A model generated the notes under the pieces. The model saw only the letters and a program-made list of their open reading frames with translations. It did not search any database and had not been told where the DNA came from. From DATCYZ01 sp036526195 (GTDB lineage: Bacteria > Pseudomonadota > Gammaproteobacteria > Burkholderiales > SG8-39): a DNA stretch of 64,000 nt. Every line of letters begins with the position of its first letter. Within the stretch, counting starts at the first letter, position 1. Below, one piece after another: positions 56,283 through 64,000 of the stretch. The stretch covers positions 62,001-126,000 of the forward strand of contig DATCYZ010000033.1 of the NCBI GenBank assembly GCA_036526195.1, given 5' to 3'. The translations under genes were made by a program, and so were the position numbers.

Positions 56283-57965
56283 ATGGCAGACAACCGCCGA
56301 TCCCGTCTCATCACGCAGGGCGTCGCCCGCTCGCCGAACCGCGCCATGCTGCGCGCCGTGGGTTTTCGCGACGGCGATTTCGAAAAGCCCATCATCGGCG
56401 TGGCCAACGGCCATTCGACGATGAACCCGTGCAACGCCGGCATCCAGCCGCTGGTCGACCGCGCCATGGCGGCGCTCGAGCGCGCCGGCGGCAAGCCGCA
56501 GGTGTTCGGCGTGCCGACGATTACCGACGGCATCGGCATGGGCACCGAGGCGATGAAGTACTCGCTGGTTTCCCGCGAGGTGATCGCCGACGCGATCGAG
56601 ACCTCGGTCAACGGGCAGGCCATGGACGGCGTGCTGGTGGTCGGCGGCTGCGACAAGAACATGCCCGGGGGCATGATGGCGATCGCGCGCATGAACGTGC
56701 CCGCGATCTACGTCTACGCCGGCACCATCAGGCCCGGACGCTGGAAGGGCCAGGACCTGACCATCGTCTCGGCCTTCGAGGCCGTAGGCGCGTTCGCCGC
56801 CGGCAAGATGTCGAAGCAGGATTTCATCGGCATCGAGAAGAACGCCTGTCCCTCAGTGGGCGCCTGCGGCGGCATGTACACCGCCAACACCATGTCGTCG
56901 TCTTTCGAGGCGCTCGGCATGAGCCTGTTGGGCTCCTCGCAGCTCGCTTCGCCGGATGCGGAAAAGGCGGATTCCGCCGCGGAATCGGCGAAGGTGCTGC
57001 TCGCCGCGGTGCACGCCAACCTGCGTCCGCGCGACATCATCACCAGGAAGTCGATCGAAAACGCCATCGCCCTTGTCATGGCCACCGGCGGCTCGACCAA
57101 CGCGGTGCTGCATTACCTCGCCATTGCGTCGGCCGCCAACGTGAAGTGGACCATCGACGATTTCGAGCGCATCCGCCGCAAGGTGCCGGTGCTGTGCGAC
57201 CTGAAGCCCTCCGGGCGCTACGTCGCGGTCGATTTCCATCGCGCAGGCGGCGTGCCGCAGGTGCTCAAGATCCTGCTTGCCAACGGCGTGCTGCACGGCG
57301 ATTGCATGACCATCCATGGCAAGACCATGGCGCAGATGCTGCGCAACATTCCGGCCAGGCCGCGCGCCGACCAGGACGTGATCCGTCCCTGGTCTAGGCC
57401 GATGTACGCGGAAGGGCACCTCGCCATCCTGAAGGGCAACCTGTCGCCCGAAGGCTGCGTGGCGAAGATCACCGGCCTGAAGAAGACCTCGATCACCGGC
57501 CCGGCGCGGGTGTTCGATTCCGAGGTCGCCTGCATGAAGGCGATCATGGCCAAGAAGATCAAGGCCGGCGACGTCGTCGTGATCCGCTACGAGGGCCCGA
57601 AAGGCGGCCCCGGAATGCAGGAAATGTTGGCGCCCACTTCCGCATTGATCGGCCAGGGACTTGGGGATTCTGTCGGGCTCATCACGGACGGGCGGTTCTC
57701 CGGGGGCACTTGGGGCATGGTGGTCGGGCACGTCTCGCCCGAGGCGTACGTGGGCGGCATGATCGGGCTGGTGAACGAGGGCGACTCGATCACCATCGAT
57801 GCGAAGAAGCGCCTGCTGCGGCTCAACGTGCCGGCGAAGACGATAGCTGCACGGCGCAGGAAATGGAAGGCGCCAAGGCCGCGCTACACCCGCGGCCTGC
57901 TCGGCAAGTACATGCGGCTGGTGAGTACCGCCTCGAAGGGCGCGATCACCGACTCAGAAGCCTGA
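56283..57965 (+). CDS. ilvD: Dihydroxy-acid dehydratase
   Basis: This 560-residue iron-sulfur enzyme dehydrates 2,3-dihydroxy-isovalerate and -methylvalerate in branched-chain amino acid synthesis. The cluster cysteines lie in VVGGCDKNMPGGMMA and ACPSVGACGGMYTANTMSS, and the C-terminal signature is ITDGRFSGGTWGMVVGHVSPEA. A strong GAAGGAG site precedes the ATG, with a TAGAAT -10-like element at 56237-56242. The stop codon region overlaps the convergent DUF924 gene by 12 bp. Confidence 0.96.
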   Translation: MADNRRSRLITQGVARSPNRAMLRAVGFRDGDFEKPIIGVANGHSTMNPCNAGIQPLVDRAMAALERAGGKPQVFGVPTITDGIGMGTEAMKYSLVSREVIADAIETSVNGQAMDGVLVVGGCDKNMPGGMMAIARMNVPAIYVYAGTIRPGRWKGQDLTIVSAFEAVGAFAAGKMSKQDFIGIEKNACPSVGACGGMYTANTMSSSFEALGMSLLGSSQLASPDAEKADSAAESAKVLLAAVHANLRPRDIITRKSIENAIALVMATGGSTNAVLHYLAIASAANVKWTIDDFERIRRKVPVLCDLKPSGRYVAVDFHRAGGVPQVLKILLANGVLHGDCMTIHGKTMAQMLRNIPARPRADQDVIRPWSRPMYAEGHLAILKGNLSPEGCVAKITGLKKTSITGPARVFDSEVACMKAIMAKKIKAGDVVVIRYEGPKGGPGMQEMLAPTSALIGQGLGDSVGLITDGRFSGGTWGMVVGHVSPEAYVGGMIGLVNEGDSITIDAKKRLLRLNVPAKTIAARRRKWKAPRPRYTRGLLGKYMRLVSTASKGAITDSEA

Positions 57966-58547
57966 GCCGGGCAGCGCCAGGAAGGCGATCTCCTCGGGCG
58001 TGCTGGCGCGCCCGAGGGCCTTGTTGCGGTGCGGAAAACGCCTGAACCGCCGAATGATCACCAGGTGGGCCTCGGCCCACTTCGGCAGGTCCTCGCAGCC
58101 GGGGAAGTGCGCGATCGAGCGCATCAGGTCCAGGCAACGCTGCTGGTCGGGCAGCGATTCCGAGTGTTCGAAGGGCAGGTAGGCGAACTGGCGCTCGCGG
58201 GGCAGCATCTGCCGGTCGTAGCCGGCGTCGAGCGCATGCTGCGCAGCATTTTTCGCCAGCGGGTCCGCCGCAAAGGCGCGGGCCGAATCGCGGTACAGGT
58301 TGCGCGGGAACTGGTCGAGCACGAGGATGCGCGCAAGGCAATCCCCGGGCGCCGCCAGCCAATCGGTGTGCGCGCCGCCTGAAACCGCCTCGACCAGCGC
58401 GCCGAAGCGCGTGCGGATTTCCGCGTCGAACGCCGGGTCCTTCCTGAACCAGCGTGCGTCCGCCTTGCCGTAGGCGTCGCCCGCGCCGAACCAGAAGCGC
58501 AGCACCGCTGCGGCCTCGGGGTTGGTGCATTCACCGGGTCGGTACAT
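57954..58547 (-). CDS. DUF924 family protein
   Basis: This 197-residue soluble protein of the DUF924 family (TPR-like helical fold) has VLRFWFGAGDAYGKADARWF at the start, the central ILVLDQFPRNLYRDSARAFA, and PFEHSESLPDQQR further on. The family has no established activity. ATG 58547 is used; a GTG at 58562 would add five residues. It overlaps ilvD tail to tail by 12 bp. Confidence 0.85.
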   Translation of the reverse strand: MYRPGECTNPEAAAVLRFWFGAGDAYGKADARWFRKDPAFDAEIRTRFGALVEAVSGGAHTDWLAAPGDCLARILVLDQFPRNLYRDSARAFAADPLAKNAAQHALDAGYDRQMLPRERQFAYLPFEHSESLPDQQRCLDLMRSIAHFPGCEDLPKWAEAHLVIIRRFRRFPHRNKALGRASTPEEIAFLALPGSGF

Positions 58548-58572
58548 GGATTCCGGGCTCACTTGAGAGAAA

Positions 58573-58585
58573 GGGGTCAGACCCC
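58573..58585. repeat. REP-like element GGGGTCAGACCCC
   Basis: A short stem GGGGT/ACCCC with a CAG loop, preceded by AAA and followed by ATTATCC, matches a repeated motif that I recall as widespread in proteobacterial intergenic regions and often linked to RAYT transposases. Only one copy was found in this window. Confidence 0.45.
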
Positions 58586-58666
58586 ATTATCCGCGACCAG
58601 CCGATGCCGGACGCTTCGCCATGCGCGGAGTATCGCAATCTGCGATGGGTGACGGGCGCAAACACC

Positions 58667-58695
58667 TTCACCTGCACAGGGCGCGACGGTATCAT
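58667..58695 (+). promoter_or_regulatory. sigma-70 promoter of the liv operon
   Basis: TTCACC (58667-58672) and TATCAT (58690-58695) are separated by 17 bp. Transcription would start near 58702, leaving a 48-base leader before the livK ATG. Confidence 0.55.
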
Positions 58696-58749
58696 TCGCG
58701 CTTTCCCGCACGCTTGTTTTCAACCGTTGCACTGTTTCGGAGAGAAGCC

Positions 58750-60060
58750 ATGAATTCCCCCAAAATCGCCCTGTCCCTGCTCGCTGTGGCCGTTGGCCTC
58801 ATCGGTTGCGGCAAGGAAGAACCCAAGGCGCCGAAGCCCGCCGCCGCTGTCGAAGCGCCGAAGCCCGCCGCCGCGCCGACCATGGAAGTGAAGATCGGCC
58901 ACGTCGCCCCGCTCACCGGCGGCATCGCCCACCTCGGCAAGGACAACGAGAACGGCGCCCGGCTCGCCGTCGAGCAGGCGAATGCCGCGAAGATCAAGAT
59001 CGACGGCAAGGACGTGACCTTCGTCCTCGTCGCGGAAGATGACCAGGCCGACCCGAAGGTCGGCACCACGGTCGCGCAGAAGCTCGTCGACTCGAAAGTG
59101 GCCGGCGTCGTCGGTCACCTGAACTCCGGGACGTCGATCCCGGCCTCGCCGATCTACAACCAGGCCGGCATCCCGGTGATCTCCGGATCGGCCACGAACC
59201 CCAAGCTCACCGAGCAGGGCTTCAAGAACCAGTTTCGTGTCGTCGGTCGCGACGACCAGCAGGGTCCGGCGATCGCGAGCTACCTCGCGACGACGAACAA
59301 GCCCAAGGTGGTGGCGGTGATCGACGATGCCACGGCCTACGGCGAAGGCATCGCCAACGAGGTCGAGAAGACCCTCAAGGCCGCCGGTGTCACCGTGCTG
59401 CCGCGCGAGAAGGGCACCGACAAGACCACCGACTGGAAGGCCGTGCTCACCAAGTTGAAGGGCAAGAAGCCCGACGCGGTGTTCTACGGCGGCATGGACG
59501 CCACCGGCGGCCCGCTCATGAAACAGGGCCGCGAGCTCGGCATCAAGGCGGTGTTCTCCTTCGGCGACGGCGCCTGCACCGACAAGATGAAGGAACTCGC
59601 GGGAGATGCGTCCGAGGGCCTGCTCTGCTCGCAGGCGGGCATTCCGGCGCAGGCCGCGTCGGGCGCATTCACCTCGGCCTACAAGGCGAAGTTCAGCGCC
59701 GACCCCATCCTCTACGCGCCGTTCACCTTTGACGCGGTGAACCTGTTGATCGAGGCGATGAAGAAGGCGAACTCCGCCGACGCGGCGAAGTACCTGCCGG
59801 AACTGCAGAAGATCGCCTTCACCGGCGCCACCGGGCCGATCAGCTTCGACGAGAAGGGCGATCGCAAGGACGCCGAGATCACCATTTTCACCATGAAGGC
59901 CGGCAAGATCGAGCCGATCGCGGTGGTGAAGGGCGGCCAGACGCTAAGCTACGAGGACTTCCTCAAGTCGATGGCCGGCGCGGCCCCGGCGGCAGCGAAG
60001 CCCGCCGCGGACGCCGCGAAGCCCGCGGCCGAGGCGGCCAAGGACGCGAAGAAAGAGTAA
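58750..60060 (+). CDS. livK: Branched-chain amino acid ABC transporter substrate-binding lipoprotein
   Basis: This 436-residue periplasmic binding protein is of the Leu/Ile/Val family. Unlike most proteobacterial LivK proteins it has a lipobox (AVGLIGC), so it should be lipid-anchored, followed by a Pro/Ala/Lys linker (KAPKPAAAVEAPKPAAAP). The binding domain shows VKIGHVAPLTGGIAHLGKDN, GVVGHLNSGTSIPASPIYNQ, and DDATAYGEGIANEVEKTL, and a C-terminal Ala/Lys/Pro tail follows SYEDFLKSM. GAGAAG precedes the ATG. It is the first gene of the livKHMGF cluster. Confidence 0.93.
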   Translation: MNSPKIALSLLAVAVGLIGCGKEEPKAPKPAAAVEAPKPAAAPTMEVKIGHVAPLTGGIAHLGKDNENGARLAVEQANAAKIKIDGKDVTFVLVAEDDQADPKVGTTVAQKLVDSKVAGVVGHLNSGTSIPASPIYNQAGIPVISGSATNPKLTEQGFKNQFRVVGRDDQQGPAIASYLATTNKPKVVAVIDDATAYGEGIANEVEKTLKAAGVTVLPREKGTDKTTDWKAVLTKLKGKKPDAVFYGGMDATGGPLMKQGRELGIKAVFSFGDGACTDKMKELAGDASEGLLCSQAGIPAQAASGAFTSAYKAKFSADPILYAPFTFDAVNLLIEAMKKANSADAAKYLPELQKIAFTGATGPISFDEKGDRKDAEITIFTMKAGKIEPIAVVKGGQTLSYEDFLKSMAGAAPAAAKPAADAAKPAAEAAKDAKKE

Positions 60061-60085
60061 GTCGCAGGTCGGCAGAGGCATCCGG

Positions 60086-60107
60086 AACGGCACCTTCGGG
60101 TGCCGTT
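60086..60107 (+). terminator. Strong hairpin between livK and livH
   Basis: AACGGCACC/GGTGCCGTT forms a 9-bp stem around a stable TTCG tetraloop, followed by TCGTTT. It is a textbook intrinsic terminator, here most likely partial, giving excess binding protein over the membrane components. Confidence 0.85.
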
Positions 60108-60144
60108 TCGTTTCCCGCGCCGCCTTTGCTAGCCTTCGCCCTGC

Positions 60145-61131
60145 ATGGACATTTTCCTCCAGCAGATCATCAACGGCCTGACGCTGGGGGCGGTGTATGC
60201 CGTCGTCGCGCTCGGCTACACCATGGTCTACGGCATTATTCAACTCATCAACTTCGCGCACGGCGAAGTGGTGATGATCGGCGCCATGGTCGCGTTCACG
60301 GTGATCCAGGCGCTTGCCCCCACGGGCCTGCCGCCGCTGGCGGTGGTGCTGATCGGCACAGTTTGCGCGACCCTGGTCTGCATCCTCGTCGGCTGGTCGG
60401 TCGAACGGCTTGCCTACCGGCCGCTGCGGCGCGCGCCGCGGCTCGCCCCGCTGATCTCGGCGATCGGCGTGTCGATCATCCTGCAGCACCTCGCGCTGAT
60501 GGTCTGGAGCCGCAACGTGCTCGCCTTTCCGCAGATCATCGAGACGCGTACCTGGGTGATCGGCGGCGCGCGGATCAGCAACGTGCAGATCGCGATCCTC
60601 GTTATCTGCGTGGCGATCATGGCGGGGCTCGCCCTGCTGGTGTATCGCACGCGCCTTGGCACCGCGATGCGCGCCACCGCGCAGAATCCGCAGGTCGCCG
60701 GGCTGATGGGCGTGGACATCAACAAGGTGATCGGCGCCACCTTCGTGATCGGCGCCGGGCTTGCGGCCATCGCGGGCGTGATGGTGGGCAGCTACTACGG
60801 CATCGCGCAGTACACCATGGGCTCGATCCTCGGCATGAAGGCCTTCGCTGCTGCGGTGCTCGGCGGCATCGGCAACATCCCGGGTGCGATGCTGGGCGGG
60901 GTGCTGCTCGGGGTGGTGGAGGCGCTCGGCGCCGGCTACATCGGCGACCTCACCGACCTGTGCCGCTGGGGCCCGGTGGGCGGCTGGATCGGCGAGCGCT
61001 GCGCCGACGGCGGGCACTTCATCCTGTTCGGGTCCAACTACCAGGACGTGTTCGCCTTCGTGGTGCTGATCCTGGTGCTGGTGCTGCGGCCCTCCGGGCT
61101 GCTTGGCGAACGCGTCGGCGACCGGGCCTGA
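60145..61131 (+). CDS. livH: Branched-chain amino acid ABC transporter permease LivH
   Basis: This 328-residue inner-membrane permease has about eight helices. Signature segments are FLQQIINGLTLGAVYAVVAL, GYTMVYGIIQLINFAHGEVV, and the permease motif GLMGVDINKVIGATFVIGAG. A 15-25 residue loop near GDLTDLCRWGPVGGWIGERC is somewhat longer than usual. It pairs with LivM to form the channel; only 4 bp separate the two genes. Confidence 0.95.
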   Translation: MDIFLQQIINGLTLGAVYAVVALGYTMVYGIIQLINFAHGEVVMIGAMVAFTVIQALAPTGLPPLAVVLIGTVCATLVCILVGWSVERLAYRPLRRAPRLAPLISAIGVSIILQHLALMVWSRNVLAFPQIIETRTWVIGGARISNVQIAILVICVAIMAGLALLVYRTRLGTAMRATAQNPQVAGLMGVDINKVIGATFVIGAGLAAIAGVMVGSYYGIAQYTMGSILGMKAFAAAVLGGIGNIPGAMLGGVLLGVVEALGAGYIGDLTDLCRWGPVGGWIGERCADGGHFILFGSNYQDVFAFVVLILVLVLRPSGLLGERVGDRA

Positions 61132-61135
61132 GGCC

Positions 61136-62212
61136 ATGCGCAGCTTCTTCGACGCGAAGTCCAACCCGATGCTGGTGCGCTTCGGCTTGGTGCTGATCGC
61201 CGTGGCGCTCCTGTTGCTGCCGTTCGCGCTGACGCAGGTCGGGACCACCTGGGTGCGCATCACGAACTTCGCGATCCTGTACATCCTGCTTGCGCTGGGC
61301 CTGAACATCGTCGTCGGCTTCGCCGGCCTGCTCGACCTCGGCTACGTCGCGTTCTACGCCGTCGGCGCGTACGTGTACGCGATCCTCGCCAGCCCGCACT
61401 TCGGCCTGCACCTGCCGTTCTGGGCGATCCTGCCGATCGGGGCCGCGATCGCCGGCCTGTTCGGCGTGCTGCTGGGCGCACCGACGCTGAAGTTGCGCGG
61501 GGACTATCTTGCGATCGTCACGCTGGGCTTCGGCGAGATCATCCGCATCTTCCTCAACAACCTGTCGCGGCCGGTCAACCTGACCAACGGCCCGCAGGGC
61601 ATCTCGCGCATCGACTCCTTCAAGTTCGGCGAGTTCGATTTCGGCACCGAGGAGCGCATCCTCGGCCTCGATTTCAGCGGGCCGATGAAGTACTACTACC
61701 TGCTGCTTCTCGTGCTGGTGGGCGTGCTGGTGATCAACGTGCGGCTGCAGAACTCGCGCATCGGTCGGGCCTGGGAGGCCATCCGCGAGGACGAGACCGC
61801 GGCCCGCGCCATGGGCATCAACACCACCGGCCTGAAGCTGCTCGCGTTCGCCATGGGCGCGACCTTCGGCGGCGTCGCCGGCGGCATGTTCTCGGCGATA
61901 CAGAGTTTCATCTCGCCCGAGAGCTTCGTGCTGGTCGAATCGATCATGATCGTCTCGATGGTGGTGCTCGGCGGCATGGGCAACATCTGGGGCGTGGTGC
62001 TGGGGGCGGTGCTGCTTTCGTTCGTACCCGAGGTGCTGCGCTGGACGGTGGGCCCGGCGCAGCAGGCGATCTTCGGGCGCACCTGGGTCGAGCCCGAGGT
62101 GATCCGCATGCTGCTGTTTGGCCTCGCGCTGGTGCTGGTGATGCTGTTCCGTCCGGCGGGGCTGCTGCCCTCGGCGGTGCGCAAGCGCGAACTCGCCGAG
62201 CGTTCCGAATGA
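61136..62212 (+). CDS. livM: Branched-chain amino acid ABC transporter permease LivM
   Basis: This 358-residue inner-membrane permease has about nine helices. Typical sequences are ILYILLALGLNIVVGFAGLL, DLGYVAFYAVGAYVYAIL, GAPTLKLRGDYLAIVTLGFG and the EAA-like AREDE loop (WEAIREDETAARAMGINTTG). ATG 61136 is preferred; an in-frame GTG at 61103 lies inside livH. Its stop overlaps the livG ATG by 4 bp. Confidence 0.94.
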   Translation: MRSFFDAKSNPMLVRFGLVLIAVALLLLPFALTQVGTTWVRITNFAILYILLALGLNIVVGFAGLLDLGYVAFYAVGAYVYAILASPHFGLHLPFWAILPIGAAIAGLFGVLLGAPTLKLRGDYLAIVTLGFGEIIRIFLNNLSRPVNLTNGPQGISRIDSFKFGEFDFGTEERILGLDFSGPMKYYYLLLLVLVGVLVINVRLQNSRIGRAWEAIREDETAARAMGINTTGLKLLAFAMGATFGGVAGGMFSAIQSFISPESFVLVESIMIVSMVVLGGMGNIWGVVLGAVLLSFVPEVLRWTVGPAQQAIFGRTWVEPEVIRMLLFGLALVLVMLFRPAGLLPSAVRKRELAERSE

Positions 62213-62996
62213 GCGCGGCGCCCGAGGCGGTCCCCGCGCGCGCCCTGCTCGAGGCGGACGCCGTGGGCAAGCGCTTCGGCGGGGTGCAGGCGCTTGCCAG
62301 GGTGTCGTTCTCGATCCGCCCTGGCGAGGTCTACGGCCTGATCGGGCCGAACGGCGCCGGCAAGACGACCCTGTTCAACGTGCTGACCGGCATCTACGCG
62401 GCCGACGAGGGCGGCTTCACCTTCGACGGCACGCCGCTGGCTGGCCTCGCGCCGCACCAGGTGGCGGCGCGCGGCATCGCGCGCACCTTCCAGAACATCC
62501 GGCTGTTTGCGAACCTTTCCGCGCTCGAGAACGTGATGATCGGCCGGCACGTGCGCACGCGCGCCGGGGTGTTCGGCGCGATCCTGCGCGATCCGGGCAC
62601 GCGCGCCGAGGAAGCCGCGATCGAATCGCGCGCCGCGGACCTGCTGCACCGCGTGGGGATCCACGATCGCGCGAACGACCCGGCCGGCAGCCTGCCCTAC
62701 GGCGACCAGCGGCGCCTGGAGATCGCGCGCGCGCTGGCCACCGAGCCGAAGCTGCTCGCGCTCGACGAGCCGGCGGCGGGCATGAACCCGACCGAGCGCC
62801 GCGAACTTGGCCGCCTGATCGATTCGATCCGGGCCTCGGGCATCACCATCCTGCTGATCGAGCACGACGTGCGACTGGTGATGGACGTCTGCGACCGCGT
62901 GCTGGTGCTCGATTACGGCGAGCGCATCGCCGAGGGCGCGCCGGCCGAGGTGCAGCGCGACCCGAAGGTGATCGAGGCGTACCTGGGGACGCCGGC

Positions 62997-63000
<4 letters not shown>
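62209..63000 (+). CDS. livG: Branched-chain amino acid ABC transporter ATP-binding protein LivG
   Basis: This is a 263-residue cytoplasmic ATPase. Walker A is GPNGAGKTT, the ABC signature region reads GSLPYGDQRRLEIARAL (the usual LSGGQ is LPYGD, normal for LivG), and Walker B is LLALDEPAAGMNP. The helical part shows ARTFQNIRLF. It overlaps livM (ATGA) and livF (TTGA) by 4 bp each. Confidence 0.95.
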
Positions 63001-63719
<719 letters not shown>

Positions 63720-63750
63720 GGGGGCGCCGGGCGCCGCGCGGGGCCCTACA

Positions 63751-63766
63751 GCAACATATATGTTAC
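63751..63766. repeat. AT-rich dyad GCAACATATATGTTAC between convergent genes
   Basis: The core AACATATATGTT is a perfect 12-bp palindrome. The 16-mer matches the site at 31624-31639 at 14 of 16 positions, and like it lies between the 3' ends of two converging genes (livF and a reductase). Confidence 0.6.
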
Positions 63767-63794
63767 CAAAACGCCGATGCCGGCGCCGGCGCGC

Positions 63795-64000
63795 TCAGCT
63801 GGCCGCGAGATCGGCCTGGGTGGTGAAGCTGTCGGCGAAGAACGCATCCTCCGGCAGCCCGCATTGCGCGACGAAGTCGCGCTTCGCGCTGTCCACCATC
63901 ACCGGCACGCCGCAGGCATAGACCTGGTGCCCGGAAAGGTCCGGGAAATCCTCCATCACCGCGCGATGCACGAAGCCGGTCCGTCCGCTCCAGCCGTCCT
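63795..64000 (-). CDS. Ferredoxin-NAD(P)+ reductase-like oxidoreductase, C-terminal part (5' end outside window)
   Basis: The last 67 residues of a minus-strand gene are visible, reading TGFVHRAVMEDFPDLSGHQV, then YACGVPVMVDSAKRDFVAQC and FFADSFT near the end. This is the NAD(P)-binding C-terminal part of FNR-type flavin oxidoreductases, with the YACGVPVMV pattern typical of CDP-6-deoxy-glucoseen reductase-like (2Fe-2S plus FAD) proteins common in betaproteobacteria. The FAD and iron-sulfur domains lie beyond the window, so the exact type is open. Confidence 0.8.
   Translation of the reverse strand, partial: DGWSGRTGFVHRAVMEDFPDLSGHQVYACGVPVMVDSAKRDFVAQCGLPEDAFFADSFTTQADLAAS

Overview
The window is 64 kb of GC-rich, gene-dense bacterial chromosome. 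It most likely comes from a betaproteobacterium, in or near Burkholderiales/Rhodocyclales. The reasons are the gene order yidC-mnmE ... mnmG-rsmG-parA-parB-atpIBEFHAGDC, the strong G/C third-position bias, and the abundance of TRAP transporters, a Bug/TctC-type binding protein, CaiB/BaiF CoA-transferases and a complete liv-type ABC transporter. The species cannot be named from the sequence. No rRNA, tRNA, CRISPR array, intact insertion sequence or prophage was seen.

Layout. (1) 1-19.6 kb is an origin-proximal housekeeping block: the 3' end of yidC, mnmE, pckG, a class III aminotransferase, a CN-hydrolase/GNAT pair, an MFS transporter, then two parS centromere sites in front of mnmG-rsmG-parA-parB, and the nine-gene ATP synthase operon behind its own sigma-70 promoter. 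(2) 19.6-33.4 kb is mixed metabolic and signalling genes: a methyltransferase divergent from a SPINDLY/OGT-like TPR glycosyltransferase, glutathione-dependent formaldehyde dehydrogenase, a GST, a PdsR/PdsS-type two-component system divergent from two small single-pass membrane proteins, glpD, a HAD phosphatase, a TSUP permease, an M20 peptidase and a PucR-type regulator. (3) 33.4-37.2 kb is an accessory, partly decayed patch: an orphan ABC binding protein, a truncated BrnT toxin with an intact BrnA antitoxin, the tail of an HD-domain hydrolase, an alpha/beta-hydrolase fold protein lacking its Ser and His catalytic residues, a CopG/RelE-type toxin-antitoxin pair with a clear operator, and a DUF3012 lipoprotein.

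(4) 37.2-55.4 kb is organic-acid and acyl-CoA catabolism. A CaiB - enoyl-CoA hydratase - CaiB operon faces a dctPQM TRAP operon. A larger divergent locus centres on a GntR/FadR-type regulator. To its left runs aminotransferase - TRAP (P, Q, M) - enoyl-CoA hydratase - Bug binding protein. To its right runs the regulator itself, a 977-residue FAD/Fe-S dehydrogenase and a TauD/TfdA-like dioxygenase. The short region between the arms holds two opposed promoters and two dyads, so the locus reads as one regulon for import and oxidation of an unidentified organic acid. (5) 55.4-64 kb holds lgt, ilvD, a DUF924 protein, livKHMGF with a hairpin between livK and livH, and the 3' end of a ferredoxin-reductase-like gene.

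The most interesting items are the GntR-controlled catabolic locus, the PdsR/PdsS system without a visible sortase, the parS pair, the active-site-less hydrolase, and a near-palindrome (GTAACATATAWGTTAC-like) that occurs twice, each time between convergent gene ends. Functions are assigned from recognised family motifs; no database search was possible.
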